Positions 1-11,337 of a stretch of DNA of 38,810 bases are shown piece by piece. This DNA comes from Purshia tridentata (Eukaryota; Streptophyta; Magnoliopsida; Rosales; Rosaceae), in assembly GCA_003254885.1 (NCBI GenBank), contig QANT01001439.1, positions 1 to 38,810 on the forward strand. Direction: 5' to 3'. The first letter of the stretch is position 1. Each line of letters starts with the position of its first letter. The translations under genes were made by a program, and so were the position numbers. Below the pieces are notes generated by a model, which made no database searches, was not told the origin of the DNA, and worked only from the letters and a program-made list of their open reading frames with translations.

Positions 1-1430
1 AGAAAATGATGGTTCCAATTCGAGTAATGAAAAAACTTTTGTCTTTCCCAATTTCAATTCACTGTCAATTGACTTTTTAAATATGAAATTAAAATTTTTA
101 ATAATATATTTGTCTTAAAATACTAGTGGTGGAGAATTAGGTTTCTAAAATTAAGAGTGTAATTTTGTATTTTTTTATTTTTTATTTTAATTATTCTATT
201 TTATTATTTTATCTTTTATTAATAAATAATGTAATAAGTACTTTTTTTTTTAAGTGAAAGATTAATGGATAGATCATAGAACTAACATTGTTTACAGTTT
301 TCCTATTTCAATTATTATTTTCAGGTTGTTTATATAGGCTCTAGATAGTAGTAATAAAAATAATAAAACGCGTATTAAGAATTTTTTTCTTTTTCCTGAA
401 GTGTAAATAATTAAATATAGTACAAAATGTGACTTTAAATAGTTACGGCCTCATAGACTGTTAGATTTTAATACTTTAAATAAGAATTGCGTCTTTGACC
501 CTTAAAATTCTNTTATTTGTTTGACAAATTTGCCCTTCTATTGTCCTTTGGCCCACATATGATGGGTCTTAAATAAAATTTGTAAAGTTTTGACAAAATT
601 ATCCTTGATACTTTTATATCGTCTTGGAAATTAGTTAATATAGTCTCAACTTCAATTTTAATTGTGACTGTACGACACTCAACTTCAAATTTAGTTGTGA
701 CTGAATGACAGTCACAGCTAAATTGTGATACAGTCACAGTTAGGTTGTGACTGAATTGAAATTTTTTTTAAGAGAAATTATATTACAATATAGTATAAAT
801 AGAGGTCAAAACAATACTTCTACTTAAAATAATACTTAGCATAGTGGTGAGAGTTGTCTTTTTCAACTTACCAAGACAATTATAACTAAACTGTAAGACA
901 GTCACAGTTAATATGTGATTGGATTGATTTTTTTAGTTTTAATACAATATAATATAAATTAATGTAATAGTATGGATGTAATATATATATATATATATTT
1001 TATTGTAGTGGCATGTGATGTAATATTTGTGAATTATAGTGCCCTTTACTATATTATTATGTTTGACTTTTCAACTAGTACCTAATCTAAAATGCTATTA
1101 AATTTTGGTACCTAAACTAAAAAATTATTGAAATTTGGTATTTAAAGTCAATTAACCTAAAAAAAAAAGACATGAATCATGCACGTAAGCTATTTTCGTT
1201 GATTAAATTGACAAAATAGAAATTTGGTATTTAAAGTCAATTAACCTTAATTAGTATGATATTATGGTTAAACACAGTCGGTTTTTCATACTTACGGAGA
1301 GAGAAGACAATTGATGAAAGAAATTATGCAATTTCTTTATCAATAAATTACAATGGGAAAGGAGGATTTTGTTGGAAAAAAAAAAAGGAGTGGGTCCCAA
1401 CTCCAGCGAGAGAGATGATTTGTAAGTCAT
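1..1430. other. AT-rich intergenic DNA with repeat debris
   Basis: No gene is supported here. The stretch is very AT-rich and has a single N at 512. Between about 640 and 930 a GTCACAGTTA-like motif recurs in both orientations. An (AT)n tract lies at about 981-998. A roughly 28-bp direct repeat starting GAAATTTGGTATTTAAAGTC occurs near 1130 and again near 1209. This looks like decayed transposon sequence, but no ends or coding remnants are visible. Confidence 0.6.
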
Positions 1431-1439
1431 AATCTATAC

Positions 1440-1682
1440 TATATACAAAGTTTCACATTTTTCATTCATGGGCTGTCTGCTTGGCTAAGCTTGAAAAACG
1501 CTCATTACCAGATCGAATCCAGACCTCCGCCATGTCCTCCGAATCTCGCCGGAAAATCCATCGTTTTCCTTTATCGTAGTCGGAAAACCAAGTCCCCGTT
1601 CGCCGGAATTCAAACAAATAAAAAAGCAGAGAAAGAAAGCTCCAAAACAAACGGCTTCTGGGATCACATACCGGAATAAACC
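1440..1682 (+). promoter_or_regulatory. Core promoter and leader of the HRGP-like gene, with two uORFs
   Basis: A TATA-like TATATAC lies at 1440-1446. If transcription starts about 25-30 bases downstream, the leader carries up to two short upstream ORFs: 1468-1488 (6 codons plus stop; it may lie right at or before the transcription start) and 1532-1579 (15 codons plus stop). Both end before the main AUG at 1683. The transcription start is inferred, not seen. Confidence 0.4.
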
Positions 1683-4263
1683 ATGAGAAGCGCCAATAGC
1701 AGCGTTGATACTATCAACGCCGCCGCCACTGCCATCGTTTCGGCCGAAGCTCGGAGCCAGCCCACCACTGTCCCTGTAAATCTTCCTCTCTTCCTCTCTC
1801 TCTACCTATCTATCTCTTATATCATATATTCCGTATATGTATGCATGTGTGTTGTTGCTTTATACTTGTATTGTTTTTCTTTTTTCATTCTGATTAATTT
1901 GTTCTGTTTTTGGGTCCTTCTTGTACTCTGTTTGGTTGCTGAGAAACTGTGGAAACTAAACACAGAGATGGGAAATTGGGCAGTTGGATCTTGCGTTTTA
2001 TGATCTTTTCTTACTTTCAATGCTGAAAAGTGCGAATTTTAGAGTCAAGAAATGAGTTTGTAAAGCAAATAATATAGTGGGGTCTCTCTCTCTCCTCTGA
2101 TATGTTTGGCTGCTCAGAATCAATGAAATGAATAGATGAAAGTTGAGTTATATATACAATTAAATAAGAGCCCAGTATGAAATATAAGATTCCAATTTTT
2201 TTTTGTCAGCGTTTTTCCTGTTTCCCAGGGCCCTTAGCAATCAATTGAACATTATGCCATTTAGAAAACTACAACCTTTTTGTGTTGAATTAAAATCATA
2301 TATTCTCGAGTCATTTATTTTGTGGTTTGTCTATATCATGCATTTCAATCCTACAAAAATACCTGAGCTATGCTGAGTGTGTCCTTGGTGCTCAATAAGA
2401 CACCTGAGCTATGCCAAAGTAAAGTATGTCCTTTGGTTTCTCTTGTTTAGTCTAATTAGGCTTAAACCACTGAGGATTGAAGCGAGACTATGTTGTCAGT
2501 GGGGAAGCATTAAGTTAGCTCTGTCCTCACGCTTGCTTTATGGGTGTCTTGGTTGTCTTTGTACTCGTGCAGTACTAATTAAGTGTATTTAATTTCAATG
2601 TCCAGTCTTTCAGATATGGACCTCAAATTTCTTATTTAAACAGTATTACATGTTTTCTTTAGAGTCTAGAGTGAACTCACATCTTGAGTCTTCTTTTCTG
2701 GACATATTTGGCCCTCTAGGGGTGAATAACAAAGTGATGCATGTAATCATGTTCAAGTGTCTTTCTGCAAAATGCTCAAGTCTTACTAAGAAAGCAGACA
2801 TGATACAGCTGAAACTATTGAGTCATTGACAATCTTTTATCGTTTGAATACAGAAAAGAAGATGGGGAAGCTGCTGGAGCTTATATTCGTGCTTTGGATC
2901 TCATAAAAACAGCAAGCGAATTGGTCATGCTGTTCTCGTTCCTGAGCCTGTAGTACCAGGCGCTGCAGCCCCTGCAACTGATAACCAAACATCCTCAACC
3001 TCAATTGTATTGCCCTTCATTGTCCCTCCCTCTTCTCCTGCATCTTTCCTTCCATCTGATCCACCATCTGCTACCCAATCGCCAGCTGGATTTCTGTCCC
3101 TCACTTCCCTTTCTGCCAATGCTTTCTCTCCAGGTGGACCTCGATCTATCTTTGCCATAGGTCCTTATGCATATGAGACCCAATTAGTCTCACCACCTGT
3201 ATTTTCTACCTTCCCTACGGAACCATCTACTGCTCCATTCACTCCCCCTCCGGAATCTGTGCAACTGACCACACCTTCATCCCCTGAAGTGCCCTTTGCT
3301 CAACTTCTGACATCTTCACTGGACCGAAGCCGTAGAAACAGTGGTACCAATCAGAAGTTTGCATTGTCCTACTATGAATTCCAGCCTTACCAACAATATC
3401 CAGGAAGCCCGGGTGGCTACCTCATATCACCAGGATCAGCAATATCAAATTCCGGCACATCTTCTCCTTTTCCTGACAGACACCCTGTGCTTGAGTTCCG
3501 CATGGGGGAAGCTCCCAAACTCTTGGGATTTGAAAATTTCTCCAGTCGTAAATGGGGTTCAAGGCTAGGTTCTGGATCTTTGACACCAGATGGTGTGGGG
3601 CTAGGTTCCAGGCTAGGTTCTGGGTCATTAACACCAGATGGCAATGAGATAGGCTCAAGGCTAGGTTCTGGATCTTTGACCCCTAATGGTGTGGGGATTG
3701 GCTCCAGGTTGGGTTCTGGATGCTTGACACCTGATGGTACGGGGCCTGCCTCTGGAGACAGCTTCCCTGTGGAGAACCATATATATGAGGTGGCATCCCT
3801 GGCCAACTCAGAGAGTGGATGTCAAAATGTTGGAACTGTATTTGATCACAGGGTGTCATTTGAATTGACTGGTGAAGATGTTGCATGCTGTCTTGCAAAT
3901 AAATCAGTGGCATCAATTAAAACTGCATCAGAATCTTCAAAGGATATAGCAGCAGAATTCCCAATTGACAGAGATGGGTTATCAACAGATACTAATAATC
4001 AGTATGAGTTGAGTGTTGAGGAAAGTTCCAGTAGAATTCCTGAAAATACTTCCAGAGAATGGGAGGACCAATGTTACCGGAAGCATCGATCCATCACCCT
4101 TGGGTCAACGAAGGACTTTAATTTTGACAACACAAAAGCTGAAGTTTCCAATAAGCCCAACATTGGCTCAGAGTGGTGGGCTAACAAAAACGTTGCAGCC
4201 AAGGAATCTAAGCCTGGCAATGACTGGACTTTCTTTCCAATTCTACAACCTGAAGTTAGATGA
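1683..4263 (+). CDS. Hydroxyproline-rich glycoprotein family-like protein (At5g52430-type)
   Basis: Two exons, 1683-1775 and 2854-4263, join in phase 0 with GT-AG borders to give 500 aa. Exon 1 encodes an Ala/Ser-rich start of 31 residues. Exon 2 opens with a conserved basic, Cys/Trp-rich block (KRRWGSCWSLYSCFGSHKNS) followed by a Ser/Pro/Thr-rich region with many SP and PP pairs. Residues about 266-329 are four tandem 16-residue units built on GSRLGSGSLTPDG. I recognise the family as plant proteins annotated 'hydroxyproline-rich glycoprotein', typified by At5g52430. I see no signal peptide, so the cell-wall name may mislead: SP-rich, disordered nuclear or cytosolic proteins look similar. Biochemical function is unknown. 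An AATAAA lies at 4604. Confidence 0.85.
3556..3747 (+). repeat. In-frame 48-bp minisatellite, four copies
   Basis: Four contiguous 48-bp units each encode 16 residues of the form GSRLGSGSLTPDGxxx. The last three residues of each unit vary (VGL, NEI, VGI, TGP), and the third and fourth units each carry one further change (DG to NG, and GSL to GCL). The array stays in frame inside the HRGP-like exon 2. Homologues that I remember also carry this unit, so the array is old, but copy number could vary. Confidence 0.9.
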
Positions 4264-4307
4264 CATAGTAACTGTTCAACATGGGGCATAGTAACTGTTC
4301 AACATGG
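4264..4307 (+). repeat. 23-bp tandem duplication directly after the stop codon
   Basis: Two identical 21-bp copies of CATAGTAACTGTTCAACATG(G) start at 4264 and 4287, separated by two G residues. The first begins one base after the TGA of the HRGP-like gene, so it lies in the 3' UTR. It looks like a recent slippage or staggered-break duplication. Confidence 0.85.
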
Positions 4308-4402
4308 CTTCACCTCTTGTACAAGGACATCGAAATGGACACAGTGCAGGACCCACTAACCCATCTGATGTATAGCTTGGTAAACCTGGGATCACATTTT
4401 TG

Positions 4403-4424
4403 ATGGATGGATGGATGGATGGAT
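4403..4424 (+). repeat. (ATGG)n microsatellite in the 3' UTR
   Basis: About five ATGG units in the 3' UTR of the HRGP-like gene, before its AATAAA. No function is implied. Confidence 0.8.
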
Positions 4425-4629
4425 TGCAGAGGTGAGAGTTTCTTATGACCCAAAAAGATAATGCAGAGAGGAAATAGGTTGTAGAATTGTTAATGTGAGT
4501 ACTCAAAGAGCATTCTTTAGAATATTTCTTTACTTGATTTTATACAAAGGATAGCATTCACTTATAGGTGTTGTGTTGTGGATTATTTTTTTTCCTGATG
4601 TGTAATAAAAAGGTCATATTACCGCATTG

Positions 4630-6230
4630 AGAAACCTCTCAATCATTTGACGCTCTATGTTTCTTTATAATCTTCAGTTCTTTAATATTGTTAGGGTTCT
4701 TACCCGAAGATGCATAGTGAAGTATGTCTGGAAGAGGTTGCGAAAGTTTGAGGCTCTGTGAGCCTTATGGAAAGTATCTTGGTATTTTGATGTTTGGGCC
4801 ATGCCTAATCATATCAGTGCGTTCATGACTCTTCCCAAGTCCTCCAAAATCTATCTGTAATGCAAATGCTTCATGTCAATTATCTGGCATATATTGTGAA
4901 GGAATAATGCTGCAAACCCAAACAAACCTGGTCCACTTGACAAAGTGCTCTGCTCTGTCAAATTACCATTAATAATTTATTTAGCTTCACAAATTAGGTT
5001 CTTGGGCAACGTTACAATGATAAAATATTGATTTGGGAGTGTATGACGATAAATTGGGAGTCAAATATAAGTTTCAAAACTTGGTTTCAAAGGGGATACA
5101 GTATGGGGTGCCTTAAATATGTTGAACATGATTCGCATGATCATGAACTTCAATGGCATAACGTAAGGTAATAAGTTTGTTTGGCAACATTGCCATTCAA
5201 GTTGGTGCCAACACTTGCTATGCCGGTTAAGGATAAGCATAAGTAATGTATGTCTGTTACGAAATGGCCAAACCTTCATGTCCCTATCCTGCCCACTTGC
5301 CCAAACAGAACTACTACAAGCATGAAAAGTAGAACAGAGGCTGTGACCAAAAAACAAGGTGACCATGATAAACAACAATCAATGGGGGCATGTGATGTGG
5401 AACAATTTTATGGCTCCAAATCCACCTTATCACCACCAGGCGAATAAAAAAGCATATTGAAGTGTGGCAAATTGCAGACCCCAAAAGGTGTGTTTATGAG
5501 ATGTGAATCTCATGTAAATTTTACATGCTAGGTGTGTTTATGAGTGTGAATCTCATGTAAATTTTACATGCTAGTTTAGTTCCTTGTGCTTTCCTTGGCA
5601 CTTTTACTGTGGAAGTGAAACCTTGACACCTTGTTTATTTGTTAGTATCAGTGACTGAGCAGCTGAGCAAATTCTACACACGCCAATGCTTATTATTCCC
5701 GGAAGGTCATTTTGGACTGTTTCTTGCACGTCTCTGGCTCTTATTTCTTAATGTAGACGTTGACTTTTTTAATGGGTATGAAAATGATATGCCTGAAGCT
5801 ACAACGTCACATTACCCGTGAAAATTCAATATTGTATTGATGTTTTGAATAGATCAATGAAACGTGTCACATGATGTGCTTAGGAAACGTCATGTTACGT
5901 GTTTTTCTATATAATGACAAACCGTAGGGATCTTATAGCGACAATCGAGTTTGATGTTTTCATAGTAGACCAAAACGAACGTGCTACATGAACAGTGTCT
6001 GTAAGGCTGTAATCCTTATTTTAACTTAGCATCTAAAATAAATAGTAAATAAACACATATTTAATAATATTAGTAAGTCTTATTTCGTTGTCATTTAATG
6101 AGAAAAATAAATCATAGATTCGTAGCTCCCAATATAGCATTAGCATTTGTCAAAACACCACATGTCACAGTAACACGTTACACCACCCAGTTTTGTAGTT
6201 TCTACCCATACTTCATTTTTATTGGCTCTC
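4630..6230. other. Intergenic region upstream of the LSI2-like gene
   Basis: No supported gene. Scattered ORFs here have no recognisable protein character. The stretch holds the 44/43-bp tandem repeat at 5487-5573. Several ACGT cores lie at about 5860-5900, including AACGTGTCAC and TTACGTG, which could be bZIP sites for the downstream gene. Confidence 0.5.
5487..5573 (+). repeat. Tandem duplication of a 44-bp unit with near-palindromic core
   Basis: Copy 1 (5487-5530, 44 bp) and copy 2 (5531-5573, 43 bp) differ by one deleted base (ATGAGATGTG versus ATGAGTGTG). Each unit contains CATGTAAATTTTACATG, which is nearly self-complementary and could form a small hairpin. Confidence 0.9.
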
Positions 6231-6258
6231 TAGAAAAGAGATGAGAGATTGAAGTAAG

Positions 6259-6477
6259 GAGGGTTTTATTTTCTCTTTATAAAACCCTCTTGTTGAGGTG
6301 AGATTATGTTTCTTCGGATCTGGATATTGTTATTTTGTTGAGATTTACAAGATTAATGGAATGGCTATGGAATAGCAGTAACAATGCTATGTTTAGATAC
6401 AGAGTTCTCAAAAAATCCTCAAGCCTTTGGAATTCTGTATGTACATATTAAGATCTTGAGCTTCTTAAGTTGGAAAA
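6259..6477 (+). promoter_or_regulatory. Core promoter and leader of the LSI2-like gene
   Basis: A perfect 11-bp inverted repeat (GAGGGTTTTAT at 6259-6269, ATAAAACCCTC at 6279-6289) flanks a 9-bp spacer. Its right arm overlaps a TATAAAA at 6278-6284. Downstream, before the chosen start at 6478, upstream AUGs open frames at 6306-6341, 6356-6451 (31 codons plus stop) and 6384-6662. The last overlaps the main coding start out of frame. A leader intron could remove some of these; none is certain. Confidence 0.5.
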
Positions 6478-8888
6478 ATGGCCATGGCTTCAGCTGTGAA
6501 AGTGGTTCTTGGTTCAATTGCCTTTGCGGTCTTCTGGGTATTGGCAGTGTTCCCGGCTGTCCCTTTTATGCCAATTGGGAGAACTGCAGGGTCCCTTCTA
6601 GGTGCCATGCTCATGGTTATATTCAGAGTCTTAACTCCGGATCAAGCATATGCTGCTATTGATCTCCCAATCCTTGGTCTTCTGTTTGGTACAATGGTGG
6701 TTAGTATCTATCTTGAAAGAGCAGATATGTTCAAATATTTGGGTAAGTTGCTCTTGTGGAAAAGCCAAGGAGCAAAGGACTTGATCTGTCGAATTTGTCT
6801 GATTTCTGCTATTTCGAGTGCTTTCTTCACCAATGATACCTCTTGTGTGGTTTTGACTGAATTTGTTTTAAAAGTTGCTAGACAACATAACCTCCCACCT
6901 CATCCATTCCTACTTGCCCTTGCCTCAAGTGCAAATATTGGGTCTGCAGCAACCCCAATTGGCAATCCTCAAAACCTGGTTATAGCTGTTCAGAGTAACA
7001 TTTCTTTTGGAAAATTTGTGATAGGAATTCTCCCTGCAATGCTTGTTGGAGTTTTTGTGAATGCTTTAATACTTTTATGTATGTTCTGGAGGTTGTTGTC
7101 TATCCAGAAGGATGAGGAAGATGCAGTTTCAGAAGTTGTTTCAGAGGAGGAAGTCAGTTCTCATCGGTTTTCACCAGCCACATTGTCACATAGTACATCG
7201 TTACACTCTCAGGAACTGAACTCTAGAGTAGAAAACATTACTGCGCAAAATTCTCCAAATGTTAGTGGGAACACAGGTAATGTTGAGACTCTTAGACACC
7301 GTTTACCTTCAAGTGAGAATGAAATAAACAAGGCTCCTAGTGTTTCTGAGTTCGAAATAAATTCAAATGCATCAAAAGAGGATACAGATGATGTGTCTAA
7401 TTCTCAGAAAAGGGAGGAAACTGTTCCTTCAAAAAGGGCTGCATCAGAGCATGGATTGGGAGATACTTGTCCTATAGAGTCTTTGGAAGTAAAGAAAAAT
7501 CTGACCACAAAATGGAAAAGGATGCTGTGGAAATCTGGTGTTTACCTAATTACTCTAGGAATGCTGATTGCTCTGCTTATGGGCCTGAATATGTCATGGA
7601 GTGCCATTACTGCTGCACTTGCTCTAGTAGTTCTTGATTTTGAGGATGCTCGACCATGCCTAGAAAAGGTAAATTGTACAAGCATGTTGCTTTCTATATA
7701 TGTTTCTTTTTGGTCCTAATTTTAAAGCAAGGCCATGTAGCAGATTATAAATGTAGATTAGTTGTTAACCAATAACCTCTTAACTTTCTTTGCCTTCTTG
7801 GACCAGGTCTCTTATTCACTTTTAGTTTTCTTCTGTGGAATGTTTATAACTGTTGAAGGGTTTAACAAAACCGGTATTCCAAGCGCTCTTTGGGACTTCA
7901 TGGCGCCCCATGCCCAAATTGATCATGTTAGTGGCATAGCAGTTCTTTCCATTACCATACTTGTACTATCAAATTTGGCTTCAAATGTCCCAACTGGTAT
8001 GTTGATATTCTCTCCTAATGTTTACATTGCTTTATGGTTGGTTTTATGGTCATACTTGATATTTTGGTGAGATTCTGTTGTCTGCCTGATGAACTAAGTT
8101 CTAGAACAAGGAACTCGATTTTATTATCGCTTCATGCAACTGTACTTATTCAAGTATCTAATAATAACTCTTGTTGGTTGCATAGCAGCAACAAGCAGTA
8201 TGAGACCTACTTTATCATTGACATGCATATGTTTATTATCTAATGCTTGTTTTCAGTGTGAATGCCTCTTCCACCCGGAAGCTCCCTGGTGTACCTTAAA
8301 TAAGGGACTGAAAATTATAGTTGCTAGCTAGAAGATAAACTTGTTTGAGGCAATTTCTCTCAGGTAACTGATGAGTAAAATGGTTCATAAATTTGTAACA
8401 TATAGGAATTAGGCAGGACTCTTATAAACATGATCTGACCACCTTGAACCATTACAAATTAGATGTGAATCATCATCCTCGAGCCTTGTTGAACAATGAT
8501 GTGAGGTTGCCCATTTTCAATTTCATGCCTACAAAAGTTTGGTCTTTACGCGCATTTAAGTACTTATATTCTCAAACTAGTTGCTGATCAAACTTAAGAT
8601 GTTGAATTTTTCTTATTTTGTCTAGTTCTCTTGCTTGGAGGGCGGGTGGCAGCATCAGCGGCTGCAATTTCTGCGACGGATGAGAAGAAGGCATGGCTGC
8701 TTTTAGCTTGGGTGAGCACCGTAGCCGGGAACCTGTCACTGTTGGGATCAGCAGCCAACTTGATAGTCTGTGAACAGGCTCGCCAATCCCCACACCTTGC
8801 ATACACTTTGTCATTCTGGAGCCATCTGAAATTTGGAGTCCCTTCCACTCTTATAGTCACTGCCATTGGTTTGACACTAATAAGATGA
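6478..8888 (+). CDS. LSI2: LSI2-like silicon/metalloid efflux transporter (ArsB/NhaD-type permease)
   Basis: Three exons (6478-7668, 7807-7996, 8626-8888) join in frame to 547 aa. The protein belongs to the ArsB/NhaD ion-transporter superfamily. Plant LSI2 exports silicic acid, probably by proton exchange, at the plasma membrane. The N-terminal half (to about residue 205) has several membrane spans and the conserved loop [11 protein letters not shown] (113-123) followed by [12 protein letters not shown] (155-166). A Ser/Glu-rich cytosolic loop of low conservation spans about 208-345. The C-terminal half repeats the architecture with SNLASNVPT and [12 protein letters not shown]. The start [13 protein letters not shown] agrees with family starts; a second in-frame Met is residue 3. 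In dicots such proteins may carry other substrates, so Si specificity is inferred from family only. Introns are 138 and 629 bp. Confidence 0.9.
8045..8097 (+). repeat. Intronic copy of a ~53-bp dispersed repeat
   Basis: This segment in intron 2 of the LSI2-like gene matches 9350-9405, downstream of the gene, with about four mismatches and one 3-bp gap. The shared core includes TTGATATTTTGG, CTGTTGTCTGC and TGATGAACTAA. Confidence 0.8.
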
Positions 8889-11337
8889 CATTGGTGTGAT
8901 TAACAAATATTGTAAGTGATTTGCACAAAGGAAGATCAATGACACCAGAAAGTGATTCAAAAGAAGAAATATGGTTCTTGAATAAGTTGAACAAGTCAAA
9001 ACTAAAACATAAACGTGAATTTGTATGAGAAAGAATGGCTGATGGTTCAAAAGCATATGGTCCACAAAGAAGACAAACGTGCGACAAAAAAATTTAGAAT
9101 CTTCCGACAAGTATGAGTGGATTGAGAAGAACAGCTGAGGTGATGTTGCTCTTTTTTGGGTGATTATTCTTTAATATCTGTACTGGCTTCAAGTTTTTCA
9201 GGATGCAAACCAAATTGCATATACTTTAATTAATCATGAGCATGATTTCGGTGTGCATGATGTTGAAAATCAGAGACTTTTACAGCCATACACCACAGAT
9301 GCTATGAACATAGTGAAGATCACATATTTCTTTTATGGATGTGAAACTATATGGTCATAATTGATATTTTGGAGGGATTGATCTGTTGTCTGCTTGATGA
9401 ACTAATTCAAAATGTCAAAATGAATTACCACAATCATTGATATTTTTTGGAAGAAACTTTGTCTTTGATCTATCTATCATGTAAAAATGTTCTCATAGTG
9501 TTGAACAGAGATTTGTACATTACCACAATGCATCATTGCTTCTCCTAATCAACATGAAAACTAATAAACACAGCTAACTTCACAATGAATAGTTTCACTC
9601 TCACAAATCATAATCACAGATGTCCAGAAGTTGGACTGGCTAGCTGGCAGCTGCCTCAACCTACTGTCAACATAAAGGTGCCCAATGGGCCTACCTAACA
9701 ACAACAACCCAAGTGAGGAGCCCAATCCGCCCACCTTGCAAGAACCATCACATTTTCTTCTGTAAATAAACTAGAAATTTTGAAAAATAATATATGAAAA
9801 ACAAGTTAATATATCTAAGTTCATGGAATCATGTTCATCAAAGATCATGATTTTCTAAACCCTACACACACAAACTAATAGCCTATTGAGAAAAATAATT
9901 TCATTATGTACTAATAATGAAAAGAAAATAAGAAAAATAAGTAGTGCAACCCGTGGTGACATTTTGATTGCCTCAATTCTTTTTATTAATCTCTTATTGC
10001 AACAAATGATGGTATGAACTATGATATAGTGGTACCATACACAAACAAACAATGACTTTAATGAGTAGATGCAAATGTCCTTTTATGAGCACTAAATTAA
10101 TTTCAACACAAATCAACCATGGAAAAAATAAAAAATTTGGTTTCTCCATATACTTAGTTAAATATACCTATATTTTATTTATTTTTTTATGATGACCTAT
10201 ATATTTTAAATTTAAACTCATATACATATTCAAATGTACTAGAAGTTTATCTATTTTTTTATTCAAACACTCTTAAATTTATAATAAGCAATTGAAATTC
10301 AAAAGTAAGCAAAAATTAACATAATCCATATCAATAAATTTTATTATGTTCGACATTTCACTTGTTGAGGTAATTCAATACAATTATTTATAATTATTTA
10401 TAGCCTGTTAATTTGGATTTGAATGGTGTAACTATAATGATCGATGCTTTAAAAATGTAAAAGAGAATAAAGATACGGTTCTACTTTATAATTAAAAGTT
10501 GGGGTATCAATCAAGTTGTCTGTTTTTTTTTCATGGGTACACATAATCAAGTTGTCGCAAGACTGAATTTACTTTTGTAGAATGATAAAACATAAAAACT
10601 TTTTAAAATTTTAAAGCGAGGGCTGCCATCTACATCACCTCTCTCTAACTATATATTATTTGTTTTAATATAATTATTGCATTTACGAAATGATGACTTT
10701 GAGTAATTACAACGTCCTTTAGTGGACACTAAATATCATCAACCATTAGGTATGATAGCTAACAAAAAGGAATCTAGCATATAGAGCATTAATTGTTTTA
10801 TATATATATAAATTATACGTTAAATTATGTAAAATAAATGTGTAAATGAGTTGTGCTTGACAATAACATAATATAGTTTGAACGAATATAATATAAGCAT
10901 GAAGAATTTGTGTTTTTGAAATGCGATAATACATTAACGTGGAAAAATATTATTTTGAACTAAGATTCTTATACACAAAATGATGTATAATCCTTGCAAA
11001 ATGTAGAACTTTGACAATAATAATTTTGTTCCGATATTAACAGTTCATATAAAGTAATATGACTTTTTTAGTTTTAAACATAATCGGCAAAAAATAAAAA
11101 ATAGTAGATTCTTTACATCCAAATTTGTATATATACCTTTTTTGATCAAATGGAATTTGCATAATAAAAAAGTTAGGATTAAATGGTGGGCTATTAAACG
11201 AAGGTGGTAAAGTATTTAATAGAACCTGGCACTGTAACTCTAATTAAAATATTTCATCAATCATGCGTATTAAAAATATAAATAATAAAAAACGAAAATC
11301 AGCTTCAGACAACTTATTAATGTCTTAAAGCTCAGAC
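8889..11337. other. 3' flank of LSI2-like gene and long AT-rich intergenic region
   Basis: The first 200-300 bases are probably the LSI2-like 3' UTR. The rest (about 9.4-11.3 kb) is AT-rich with poly-A/T runs and no ORF that resembles a protein. The only structured item seen is the second copy of the 53-bp repeat at 9350-9405. Confidence 0.6.
9350..9405 (+). repeat. Downstream copy of the ~53-bp dispersed repeat
   Basis: Same orientation as 8045-8097 and about 90% identical outside a 3-bp insertion. It lies 460 bp past the LSI2-like stop codon. Weak similarity may extend a further 20 bases upstream of both copies. Confidence 0.8.

Noticed and set aside
3417..3806. 129-aa antisense ORF with PSGVKDPEPSLEP-type repeats
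   Set aside because: It is the reverse-strand reading of the 48-bp coding minisatellite; the sense frame matches a known family.
5061..5378. 105-aa - strand ORF in the intergenic region
   Set aside because: No domain, no splice context and no homologue I recognise; composition looks like translated noncoding DNA.
8594..8866. Antisense ORF opposite LSI2-like exon 3
   Set aside because: Shadow of the coding strand; the sense frame carries conserved transporter motifs.
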